NCBI RefSeq assembly: GCF_910578895.1
Contig: NZ_CAJTSC010000065.1
Coordinates: 1-16,243, forward strand
Direction of reading: 5' to 3'
Source of the DNA: an uncultured Bacteroides sp.
GTDB lineage: Bacteria > Bacteroidota > Bacteroidia > Bacteroidales > Bacteroidaceae
Length of the DNA stretch: 16,243 nucleotides
The notes under the pieces were generated by a model that saw only the letters and a list, made by a program, of their open reading frames with translations, had not been told where the DNA came from and did no database searches. Shown here piece after piece: positions 5,642 through 12,951 of the stretch. Within the stretch, counting starts at the first letter, position 1; each line of letters opens with the position of its first letter. The position numbers and the translations under genes are program-made.

Positions 5642-8076
5642 ACGACAGTAATTATAGCCCCAGTCTGGTGTCAGCCATGAAGATGGCAAAAGGAATGGCA
5701 CTTCAAGACAAACACAGTACATTCGGTGTGGCGCATCTTGTCATGGCCATGTTTACAGAAAATACCGGCCTGAAAGAAATCTTATTTTCGATGCAGAAAG
5801 ATGTTGTCTACATCATGGAGTGGTTTGAAACCCATCGTGAAATGTACAAGTCCAACGGCAATGCCACTGATGATGTCATTCCTGACGAAGAACTGGCAAA
5901 GGTATTGGATGAATCCGAACGTTCTAAAATCAAGTTAGGAACGGATTACGTGGATTCCATCTGCGTGTTTACCGCCATATTACGTGAAGGTGTCATCTAT
6001 TCGCATCAGCAAATAGAGACGCTGGAGATTTCGGAAAGCGACATCTTGTCCTACTATGATGCGCTTACCCCGTTGCATTCGTATCAGGGAGAAGAACTGC
6101 AGCTCATAGCGGGCATTCATTATGCCGACAACCTGAAAACCCAAGACACCATTCATGCCGGCGGTTTCGTTGTCGGCAGGGAAAAGGAAGTCCGTACTAT
6201 CTTGGAGTGCCTTGAACGTTCCGAGAACAAGGGCATATTAATTGTCGGTGAGTCCGGTATCGGCAAAAGTTCCATTATCCATGCCTTTGTCAAGGACATT
6301 TGCGAGAATGAGGATGAAATGTTGAAGCAAATATCCATTGTCGGACTCAATACGGCCAAACTGCTTGCTTCGACCTCCTCTGAAACGGAGATTGCGCAGA
6401 AAGTAGTCAACCTGATGCACAAGCTGAACCAATTGGAACAAGCCGTGCTGGTGATTGACGATTTGCAGGTTCTTTTGGAAAACGGCGCGTCTGGCAAGGC
6501 ATCCACGCTTATCAATATATTAAGTGCGCAAATCAGTGAAGGAGCCGCCAATCTTGTGCTGACACTCACGAACGACTCTTACCGGAAGCATATTGAAAAG
6601 CATCCGATAGAAGGCCGTCTTGACATTATGAAGATTGAAGAATTGGATGCGACCACGCTGGAAAGTGCCATACAACTGCACAAAAGAAGGATTGAACGGT
6701 ATTACGAACTGAATATTTCGGACGCTTGTATCAAGGATTCGATAGCCCTTTCCAAACGCTACTTCAAGGAGCGGAGCCTTCCGTCGGCCGCCATAGATCT
6801 GCTTGACCGAACTGCCGCCGCTGTCCGGCTTTGCAACAAGAATGCGCGTATCAGTGTGTCCGAGCTGGAAGCGGAACTTGAAAACATTGAGACGCTTGAC
6901 GAATGTATGTCGGATGCACCCCTCTATCTATTGTACCGTTCCATATTCAGCAAGATCAGTGTCGTGTTGACCACGAAATTGTCGGACAATTATGTGTGGG
7001 ACAAGGAGGATGACATTGCCACAAAGAGAGGGCGCGTGTGCAGCATCATCAAAGAGTTGGAGACACTTTCGGGGCAGCCCATCGAAGAGATACGCCCGTC
7101 GGAGATAGAGGCCATTGTGGCAGAATGCACCAATATCCCCATCGGAAAGATACAAGCGCGAGAGAAAGACCGGCTTTTAAGCATCGAGAGCAAATTGCAG
7201 GAACGTGTAAAAGGACAAGGCCGAGCCATCACCACGCTGTCGGATGCCATCATCGAATCGCGCAGCGGATTGAGCGACCCCAAGAAGCCCATCGGCTCGT
7301 TCTTTTTCCTCGGCCCGACCGGAACAGGAAAAACAGAACTTACGAAGTCGTTGGCCGAGTTGCTGTTTGATGATGAATCGGCTATGATCCGATTTGATAT
7401 GTCCGAGTTCAAGGAAGAGCATTCGGCAGCATTGCTGTATGGTGCGCCTCCGGGATACGTAGGATATGAAGAAGGCGGTCTGTTGGTAACCCAAATCAGG
7501 CAGAAGCCCTATTCGGTAGTGCTGTTCGATGAAATCGAAAAAGCCCATAGCAGTGTCTATGATGTCTTCCTGCAAATGATGGATGAAGGAAAGATACATG
7601 ACAAACTCGGCCGTGAGGGGGATTTCTCCAACTCCATCATCATCTTCACTTCCAACATCGGAAGCCAGTGGATTGTGGAGCAGATACAATCCGGGAATAC
7701 TCCGGATTCCGGAAAGCTCATCGAGGTAATGGCGCAGTATTTCCGTCCGGAGTTCCTGGGACGTCTCACAGAGGTAGTCCCGTTTGCACCGATAGACGAA
7801 AATATCGCCAAACAGATATTCAACCTTCATTTCGGCAGGTTGCAGGAACAGTTGATGAAGCAGAAAAACATACAATTGAACCTGTCTGATGAAGCCCTGC
7901 AACATCTGGCCAAGAAAGGGTATTCTCCCAAATACGGGGCACGTCCGATTGCGGGAGTCATCAGAACCTATATCAAGAAGTCCGTATCCCGCCTGATTGT
8001 TTCCGAAACAATCAAGCCGGGTGACAACATCATCATAAACTATCGAAACGGTGAGTTGGTATGGGAGCAGTGTTAA
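5638..8076 (+). CDS. clpV: ClpV (TssH), AAA+ ATPase that recycles contracted T6SS sheath
   Basis: ClpV is the cytoplasmic hexameric unfoldase that pulls contracted TssB/TssC apart so the sheath can rebuild. Domains: a Clp N-domain (about 1-140); AAA+ D1 with Walker A GESGIGKS (204-211); a reduced linker/middle region (about 400-520); AAA+ D2 with Walker A GPTGTGKT (559-566), pore loop GAPPGYVGYEEGG (602-614) and Walker B LFDEIE (D631, E632); and a C-terminal D2 small domain. At 812 residues it is shorter than most ClpV/ClpB (about 850-900). D1 looks weakened: its Walker B reads VIDDLQ (D274, D275) instead of the usual DE, and the K/R-G-E-F-E pore loop is replaced by LASTSSETE (243-251). D2 looks fully active. 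The start overlaps the tssF stop (ATGA), and the 3' end overlaps tssG by 16 bases. Housekeeping ClpB is excluded by context and by the absence of a long coiled middle domain. Confidence 0.93.
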   Translation: MNDSNYSPSLVSAMKMAKGMALQDKHSTFGVAHLVMAMFTENTGLKEILFSMQKDVVYIMEWFETHREMYKSNGNATDDVIPDEELAKVLDESERSKIKLGTDYVDSICVFTAILREGVIYSHQQIETLEISESDILSYYDALTPLHSYQGEELQLIAGIHYADNLKTQDTIHAGGFVVGREKEVRTILECLERSENKGILIVGESGIGKSSIIHAFVKDICENEDEMLKQISIVGLNTAKLLASTSSETEIAQKVVNLMHKLNQLEQAVLVIDDLQVLLENGASGKASTLINILSAQISEGAANLVLTLTNDSYRKHIEKHPIEGRLDIMKIEELDATTLESAIQLHKRRIERYYELNISDACIKDSIALSKRYFKERSLPSAAIDLLDRTAAAVRLCNKNARISVSELEAELENIETLDECMSDAPLYLLYRSIFSKISVVLTTKLSDNYVWDKEDDIATKRGRVCSIIKELETLSGQPIEEIRPSEIEAIVAECTNIPIGKIQAREKDRLLSIESKLQERVKGQGRAITTLSDAIIESRSGLSDPKKPIGSFFFLGPTGTGKTELTKSLAELLFDDESAMIRFDMSEFKEEHSAALLYGAPPGYVGYEEGGLLVTQIRQKPYSVVLFDEIEKAHSSVYDVFLQMMDEGKIHDKLGREGDFSNSIIIFTSNIGSQWIVEQIQSGNTPDSGKLIEVMAQYFRPEFLGRLTEVVPFAPIDENIAKQIFNLHFGRLQEQLMKQKNIQLNLSDEALQHLAKKGYSPKYGARPIAGVIRTYIKKSVSRLIVSETIKPGDNIIINYRNGELVWEQC

Positions 8077-8996
8077 CGCAAAGAAGATCCTTGGAAAGCA
8101 TCCAGCGGAGCCAGGCCGTAAATTTCATCGCAGAAATTTTCTATGATGAATTGCAGTTTGTTCTTGACCGGCAGCTTTCGGACCATTTCATGGTCAATTG
8201 TCATGGCATGAACAGCCGTGTGCAATCCAAGGATGTATTAAGCGTCTCGGAACAGCATATCACGACGGCGAACGCCGACAAAGAATACATTCTGCTGAAC
8301 CTGGCAAGAAACAGCGTATACCACCAGCTTCCGGAATTGCTGTTTCACCCGTTGGTGCTGAGCACACCGGGCATGAGCAATAAGGAGATTGTCGAAGCCA
8401 TCAGAGCCAGCGAAAAACAGGATAAGGAGCTTATTCAGTTTTTCGCTCCCTTTGATACCGAGTTTTTTAAAGAAAAAGTCCGTATCAATAACCGTCATCT
8501 GAATTTTTTCTCGGACCCGGATTCCAAGAAGAATTTCATCCGGATGGTGGAAGCGATGGAAAATAGCGAGCTGTCCGTCACTTCACATCAGAGATACAAA
8601 CTGTTCCTGTTCCTCTGCAATGCAGAGCGGTATAAAGAGAACCTGCCCGCCATCGAACAGTTGCTTCATACCGTCCTGGGGATGAAGGTGAAATTACGGC
8701 TGAAAGCCCATGAGATTGACGAGACGGTCTATCTCTCTGTCGGCAACGGCTGTGTCGGCCAGACATTGGGCCTTAACGGGCCTATGACGAGTGAAACCGA
8801 TGATTTGACGGCCACCATCATATTTGACATTCCGCCGGATGATTACGAGGAAGTAAAAACAGACTTATCCAATGTCCGACGGATACTTGAATTTTTCATC
8901 CTATCAACAAGAAATATCGAAGTTGACTATCTGGTGTACGGAGAAACGGACTTTATGCTTGGAGAAAACAGATTGGGATATAATACGAACTTGTGA
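8061..8996 (+). CDS. tssG: TssG, T6SS baseplate wedge protein
   Basis: TssG binds two TssF copies and TssE in the baseplate wedge and contacts TssK trimers. The 311-residue protein has the N-terminal helical pattern of the family (SIQRSQAVNFIAEIFYDELQ, about 9-28) and a YHQLPELLFHPL segment (about 90-101). A beta-rich second half with SVGNGCVGQTLG near 225-240 recalls the TssG strand-and-loop region. Identity between TssG families is low, so the call rests on these features, length and position beside clpV, tssF and tssK. The ATG at 8061 overlaps the end of clpV by 16 bases in another frame, a likely coupling arrangement. tssN follows after 14 AT-rich bases. Confidence 0.75.
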   Translation: MGAVLTQRRSLESIQRSQAVNFIAEIFYDELQFVLDRQLSDHFMVNCHGMNSRVQSKDVLSVSEQHITTANADKEYILLNLARNSVYHQLPELLFHPLVLSTPGMSNKEIVEAIRASEKQDKELIQFFAPFDTEFFKEKVRINNRHLNFFSDPDSKKNFIRMVEAMENSELSVTSHQRYKLFLFLCNAERYKENLPAIEQLLHTVLGMKVKLRLKAHEIDETVYLSVGNGCVGQTLGLNGPMTSETDDLTATIIFDIPPDDYEEVKTDLSNVRRILEFFILSTRNIEVDYLVYGETDFMLGENRLGYNTNL

Positions 8997-9010
8997 AAAA
9001 ATAGAAAAAC

Positions 9011-9886
9011 ATGAAGATACTGCTATATTTCTTTGCCCGTTATTTATTGGCTCCATTGTTTGTTGCCGTCATGATATTCGTCCTGACCGGAATAAAGACA
9101 ATCAAGAGCAAACTCAGCCTGAAGAAACTGATTATCTTTATTCTTCTTGCCTCCATTGCCGTTGCGTTGCCCTGCCTGTTCGGCTTCCTGCGTAACGAAT
9201 ATGTCTGGGGAGGGCTGGTATTCACCATCCTGTCTTATATCCTCCTCGGCATCTTATTCTGCAAACTGTCCTCTTCCGATTTGTTCAATATGATCGGAAT
9301 CGGCGGTTCCAGAACAGCGGTCATCCTCACATTGCTCACAACGTGCGCTTTGGGCGGATGGTGTTACTACCTGTTGTTCGAACTGATAAGCAAGTTGCCT
9401 TATTCGCTGTGGAACATGACCAATGTCCTGTGGTTTGCAATCCCTTACCTGATTATGTACAGCAGAACCATGTTCCTGAATATACCGCACCCCATCTATA
9501 TCCCGTGGGAACTTAGTAACGGAACCTTTGACCGCAAGTATTGGGACAATATAGACAACTTCGGTTTCCGTACCGTGAAAGTGAAGTTGAAGCGGAACAT
9601 CAAAGACCAGGCATACGCCTCGCTGGTCGCCCGCCTGCCCAATGAAATCTCTCTCGGCAACTGGTTCAACTGGGTTATCGAAGACCAGAACAGGCGTTTC
9701 CCGCAAAACAAAATCGAGACAGAGAAAGAGGATATGCGAATCGGCTGGATGTTCTATACCTCCAAATGGTTTAATTTTCCGTTGTTCGTCAGAATACTCG
9801 ACCCCAACCTGACCAGTAAGGACAACCGTATCAGGAACAACCAGACGATATATATCAGACGCGTACAAATAGAGAAAAAATCATAA
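9011..9886 (+). CDS. tssN: TssN, polytopic inner-membrane component of the Bacteroidota T6SS membrane complex
   Basis: TssN is one of five T6SSiii-specific proteins (TssN, Q, O, P, R) reported to form the trans-envelope complex that replaces TssJ/L/M; in Bacteroides fragilis TssN is described as the link to the baseplate. The 291-residue protein has five predicted membrane helices (about 4-27, 39-60, 64-85, 102-124, 137-156). A soluble domain of about 135 residues follows (157-291), beginning with NIPHPIYIPWELSNG and rich in aromatic and basic residues. The odd number of helices puts the two ends on opposite sides; a cytoplasmic C-terminal domain fits contact with the baseplate. It sits between tssG and tssK, three bases before tssK. 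This order, membrane anchor beside baseplate genes, agrees with the proposed bridging role. Confidence 0.82.
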   Translation: MKILLYFFARYLLAPLFVAVMIFVLTGIKTIKSKLSLKKLIIFILLASIAVALPCLFGFLRNEYVWGGLVFTILSYILLGILFCKLSSSDLFNMIGIGGSRTAVILTLLTTCALGGWCYYLLFELISKLPYSLWNMTNVLWFAIPYLIMYSRTMFLNIPHPIYIPWELSNGTFDRKYWDNIDNFGFRTVKVKLKRNIKDQAYASLVARLPNEISLGNWFNWVIEDQNRRFPQNKIETEKEDMRIGWMFYTSKWFNFPLFVRILDPNLTSKDNRIRNNQTIYIRRVQIEKKS

Positions 9887-9889
9887 TAT

Positions 9890-11038
9890 ATGAAGACACT
9901 GACATATTTGCCCGTAAACTGGGTCAATGGTCTGAAACTGACCAGCCGGCACTTCTTTGCCAACCAATATAGCCAGACAGAAGCTCTCAACCGCGAAGCG
10001 GAAAGAAGTCTGACAAGTTATAACTACGGCCTCGGAGAAGCCCTTGAAGGGATAGGAGACAATCTTGAGATTGAGATTTCGGGTGACACTATGACTACCT
10101 TGTGCGTGCGCCTGAAGAACTGTAACGCAATCACCAAAGGCGGCCTGCCCATCATTTATTACGAAGGCTTGTATGGGGATGAGATTCCCCAAGCAACCAT
10201 TTCGGAGTCCGGCCTGCAGGCCGAGGACAGCGAGTATATGGTACTTGTATCCGTAGATCCGTATCACCCGGTTCCTGTCGGTGAGCCGGACCCGGAAGAG
10301 GTGCCTTTGCACCATCCGTATGTATTGCCGAGCATCAAACTCCACATCGTGCCCAAAAGCCAAGTCAACCAACCTTTCTACAGCCAAAATTTTCTGTTGG
10401 TGGCAGAAGTATGCAGGCACGGGAATACCTACAAAATCAACTACCAATACATACCGCCGGTACAGCACTCCTCCTGCCATGAAGGAATCAAGACATTCAT
10501 CACCCAACTGGGGCGCACCCTGCGGTCGATAAAGGAGGACGTGAAACTCATTTACAGCCGGAATGTCGCCGACAAACGCAGAGACACGCTTGCGAACAAC
10601 ACATTTGAATTGTGCAAGGCTTTTTCCGCTTTCTACAATTCAAAAATCTTTTTTATCGAACAAATCGCTTTGGAGCAACCGCCAATCTATCTCGTGCAAG
10701 CGGTGAATGAACTTGCGAACGGGCTGAACACCGCGCTTCAGGCCCTTTCCGAAACGGAAAGAGAACAACTCCTCCAATACTTCTATGAGTGGACGAACGT
10801 CACACCTTCCGAATTTATCACGAAGATAGAGAGTGTGACCGGGCTAATATACGACCATACACATATCAACCAATCGCTGCAGACAGTGGGGGCACTTGTA
10901 ACACTCCTGAGCAAGATGTTCCACAAGATGAGCGAACTGGAATACATCGGTATGGTCAGGGAGAACATCATCGTGGGCGACGAAAGCCGCGAAGCAACAG
11001 AATCCCAGAAGAAACGGTCATGGTCATTCATAGGTTGA
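9890..11038 (+). CDS. tssK: TssK, baseplate-to-membrane-complex connector
   Basis: TssK forms trimers that plug the baseplate wedges into the membrane complex; its fold relates to siphophage receptor-binding proteins. The 382-residue protein starts with the family signature W-x2-G-x6-HF (W11, G14, H21, F22 in VNWVNGLKLTSRHFF). A beta-rich shoulder follows (about 60-190; VSVDPYHPVPVGEPDPEEVP near 115-140), then a helical neck (about 200-290) and a C-terminal head. The proteobacterial length is about 440, so this is a compact form typical of subtype iii. It starts three bases after tssN and is followed by tssQ after a 19-base gap. In Pseudomonadota TssK docks to TssL/TssM; those are absent here, so its partner is inferred to be TssN. 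Confidence 0.85.
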   Translation: MKTLTYLPVNWVNGLKLTSRHFFANQYSQTEALNREAERSLTSYNYGLGEALEGIGDNLEIEISGDTMTTLCVRLKNCNAITKGGLPIIYYEGLYGDEIPQATISESGLQAEDSEYMVLVSVDPYHPVPVGEPDPEEVPLHHPYVLPSIKLHIVPKSQVNQPFYSQNFLLVAEVCRHGNTYKINYQYIPPVQHSSCHEGIKTFITQLGRTLRSIKEDVKLIYSRNVADKRRDTLANNTFELCKAFSAFYNSKIFFIEQIALEQPPIYLVQAVNELANGLNTALQALSETEREQLLQYFYEWTNVTPSEFITKIESVTGLIYDHTHINQSLQTVGALVTLLSKMFHKMSELEYIGMVRENIIVGDESREATESQKKRSWSFIG

Positions 11039-11057
11039 ACGGATAAATCGTAAGAAT

Positions 11058-11555
11058 ATGGACGCAGAGAACAAAAAAGCCCGCTTTCAGGCCAAGCTCC
11101 GATTTGCCGCAGTGTTCGTCATCGCCCTTGTCGTGACCACCGCCGGAGGTGTCATGACGATTGTGACCGCACAAAAAGGGATATCCCTTCTTGAAAGCAA
11201 GAAAACCGAATATGACGACGTGTTCAAGAAACAGGCGGAACTCAACTTCCAGATAGAAGAACTGTTCAGAGACTTGAACAACCTGAAGACCAAACGGCGA
11301 AATTCGAGTGAGCATAAGCATATGCAAAAACTGATAACCAAGAAACGGTTGTTGATGGAAAACGATATTGCGATGCAGGCTGACAAGAACAAGTACGAGG
11401 TGTACAAGGTCATGCTTGAACAGGCCCGTGTCATCCAGTCATCTATGGATGAGCTTGACCGCGAGAGCAAAAAGCGCGAAAGCAATATGGAACAACTTGA
11501 AAAGTGCAGAATCAAATACCAGGAATTAAACAAAAATAAAGTGCAGAAACCATGA
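11058..11555 (+). CDS. tssQ: Single-pass coiled-coil membrane protein of the T6SSiii membrane complex, probably TssQ
   Basis: The 165-residue protein has a short basic N-terminus (MDAENKKARFQAK) and one membrane helix at about 15-37. The rest (about 42-160) is highly charged helix with coiled-coil character, predicted to lie in the periplasm by the positive-inside rule. It belongs to the TssN/Q/O/P/R set of the Bacteroidota membrane complex. The name is assigned because the order N-Q-O-P-R matches the order of genes here (with tssK inserted after tssN). The sequence alone does not distinguish TssQ from TssO, and the names of this gene and the next could be exchanged. Its stop overlaps the next start as ATGA (11552-11555). 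Confidence 0.6.
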   Translation: MDAENKKARFQAKLRFAAVFVIALVVTTAGGVMTIVTAQKGISLLESKKTEYDDVFKKQAELNFQIEELFRDLNNLKTKRRNSSEHKHMQKLITKKRLLMENDIAMQADKNKYEVYKVMLEQARVIQSSMDELDRESKKRESNMEQLEKCRIKYQELNKNKVQKP

Positions 11556-11998
11556 CAAAAGACGAAGTGCTGTGGGGAAACATCCGTTTCTTTCTGCTAC
11601 TGGTCTTTTCAGTAGCGGTAATCTATATCATACTTTGCCGGTACATACTCAACGTACCGACGGAGGACAGTTCGGAACTGATAAACGACATCAACCACTC
11701 CGAGCGCATATTTGAAATCCAGCGTACCTATGCGCAGCGTTCAAACAACATCTGGAATGCGGTCGACTCCTTGGACTTCAACGTACATCAGGTGCAACGG
11801 ATGGACGAGGTAAAGGACGCGATTTACCAATTGCAGTATGTGTACAAGGAAAACAACATGAATACGAAATATTTTTTCGGCGTGTTGTCTTCCAGAATGC
11901 TGAAATTCCAGTTCGACACCAAAGAGGAACTGAACAGCCTGGTACATAACAACGCGCTTATCGAGCGGGACCTGGAAGAATGTAAAGCCAACCTATAA
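11552..11998 (+). CDS. tssO: Single-pass membrane protein of the T6SSiii membrane complex, probably TssO
   Basis: The 148-residue protein has one N-terminal membrane helix (about 11-33) after a short cytoplasmic tail. A predicted periplasmic helical domain follows with regularly spaced hydrophobics and acidic residues (DSSELINDINHSERIFEIQR, 39-58), ending in a charged helix (LIERDLEECKANL). There is no signal-peptidase site and no lipobox. It resembles its upstream neighbour in architecture (TM plus periplasmic helices) but not in sequence. It is assigned TssO by gene order within the tssN-Q-O-P-R set; TssQ is the alternative. The ATGA overlap with the upstream gene points to coupled translation and matched stoichiometry. 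tssP starts 11 bases downstream. Confidence 0.6.
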   Translation: MTKDEVLWGNIRFFLLLVFSVAVIYIILCRYILNVPTEDSSELINDINHSERIFEIQRTYAQRSNNIWNAVDSLDFNVHQVQRMDEVKDAIYQLQYVYKENNMNTKYFFGVLSSRMLKFQFDTKEELNSLVHNNALIERDLEECKANL

Positions 11999-12009
11999 AA
12001 CGTTCGCAC

Positions 12010-12951
12010 ATGGATAATAAGAAAACGATAACCATCATCCTATTGGGACTGTTCGCCGTGACAGGTGTTCTTCTGTTTCTGTTCCTGCCTTCGAAGTCGC
12101 ACCTTGCCAACATTGACTTTTACGTGTATGACACCAATGACAATTTCCATTATGAGGTCAATGAGAGGCTGGAACTGCTGGTCAATGATACGGCTGCAAT
12201 CAAAGGGAAACGGCTTGTCTGGGAAATGGGCAACGGTGACACACTGATGAGAAATGCGGACGTGGCATACACCTACCGGAAACCCGGCAAATATCTTATC
12301 ACATTGAGAATAGACGATAAGCATACAGTCAACAAGTATATCAAGGTGATATCGGGGCTGGAACGCGAAGCCATTGACTCCATTCCCCGCATCTATGGCG
12401 TGTCGGAAGGCTATCAAGGCGAAGATCTGGTCTTTTCGGCAGAAGGTGACGGTATGGATACCTGGCAATGGGAATTTGGCGAAAGCGGCACTGTCGACGC
12501 ATACGAGCAACAGGTCGTGTATTCGTATGATTTGCCGGGAGAGTACATAATCTCGTTGCAGACCAATACGACCAAATACCCGGTGAAACACCGTGTAACC
12601 ATTCTTCCGCGCTTTGAGAAAGCGGAAGAGCTGGTTACCGTGGATTCGTTGGCTCTGGCGCAGAATGACATAAAGAGGCACCTGCAAGCCATTGCCGATG
12701 CCAAAGTATCACAAAAATCGGTCTATTACGAACACACCAATTATATCCGGAACAAATACTTCTGTATTGATGCGGACCAAGTGGTGGTAATCGTCAACGA
12801 TGAAAAATACAATGACTTCAACGGCTATTGCCAAGGGCTGCATTTCCTTGAGAGCAACAGGAAAAAGCGTGTGAGTATCGACGATGTGAAGATTGACGAT
12901 TTGAATTGCGTCAAATCCATCTATGTGACACAAAGCTATATTGAAAAATGA
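12010..12951 (+). CDS. tssP: TssP, inner-membrane protein with two periplasmic PKD-like domains
   Basis: The 313-residue protein begins with a short basic tail and a single membrane helix (about 7-27). Two beta-sandwich repeats of PKD type follow: the first about 36-113 (WEMGNGD at 71-77, YTYRKPGKY at 87-95), the second about 127-199 (WEFGESG at 154-160, YSYDLPGEY at 171-179). The W-x-F/M-G core and the Y-x-Y-x(2)-P-G-x-Y turn are the classical PKD landmarks. The C-terminal ~110 residues are mixed alpha/beta and unrecognised. PKD domains are extracellular or periplasmic binding modules, so this protein probably spans part of the periplasm between the inner-membrane ring and TssR. The stop overlaps the tssR start as ATGA (12948-12951). 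The name rests on position in the N-Q-O-P-R order. Confidence 0.7.
   Translation: MDNKKTITIILLGLFAVTGVLLFLFLPSKSHLANIDFYVYDTNDNFHYEVNERLELLVNDTAAIKGKRLVWEMGNGDTLMRNADVAYTYRKPGKYLITLRIDDKHTVNKYIKVISGLEREAIDSIPRIYGVSEGYQGEDLVFSAEGDGMDTWQWEFGESGTVDAYEQQVVYSYDLPGEYIISLQTNTTKYPVKHRVTILPRFEKAEELVTVDSLALAQNDIKRHLQAIADAKVSQKSVYYEHTNYIRNKYFCIDADQVVVIVNDEKYNDFNGYCQGLHFLESNRKKRVSIDDVKIDDLNCVKSIYVTQSYIEK

Noticed and set aside
7177..7905. 242-codon minus-strand open frame opposite clpV
   Set aside because: It is antisense to the conserved D2 ATPase domain, with composition typical of a reverse-strand shadow.
5638..8076. Housekeeping ClpB instead of ClpV
   Set aside because: The gene overlaps tssF and tssG, lacks the long coiled-coil middle domain of ClpB, and has a degenerate D1. 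Context supports ClpV.
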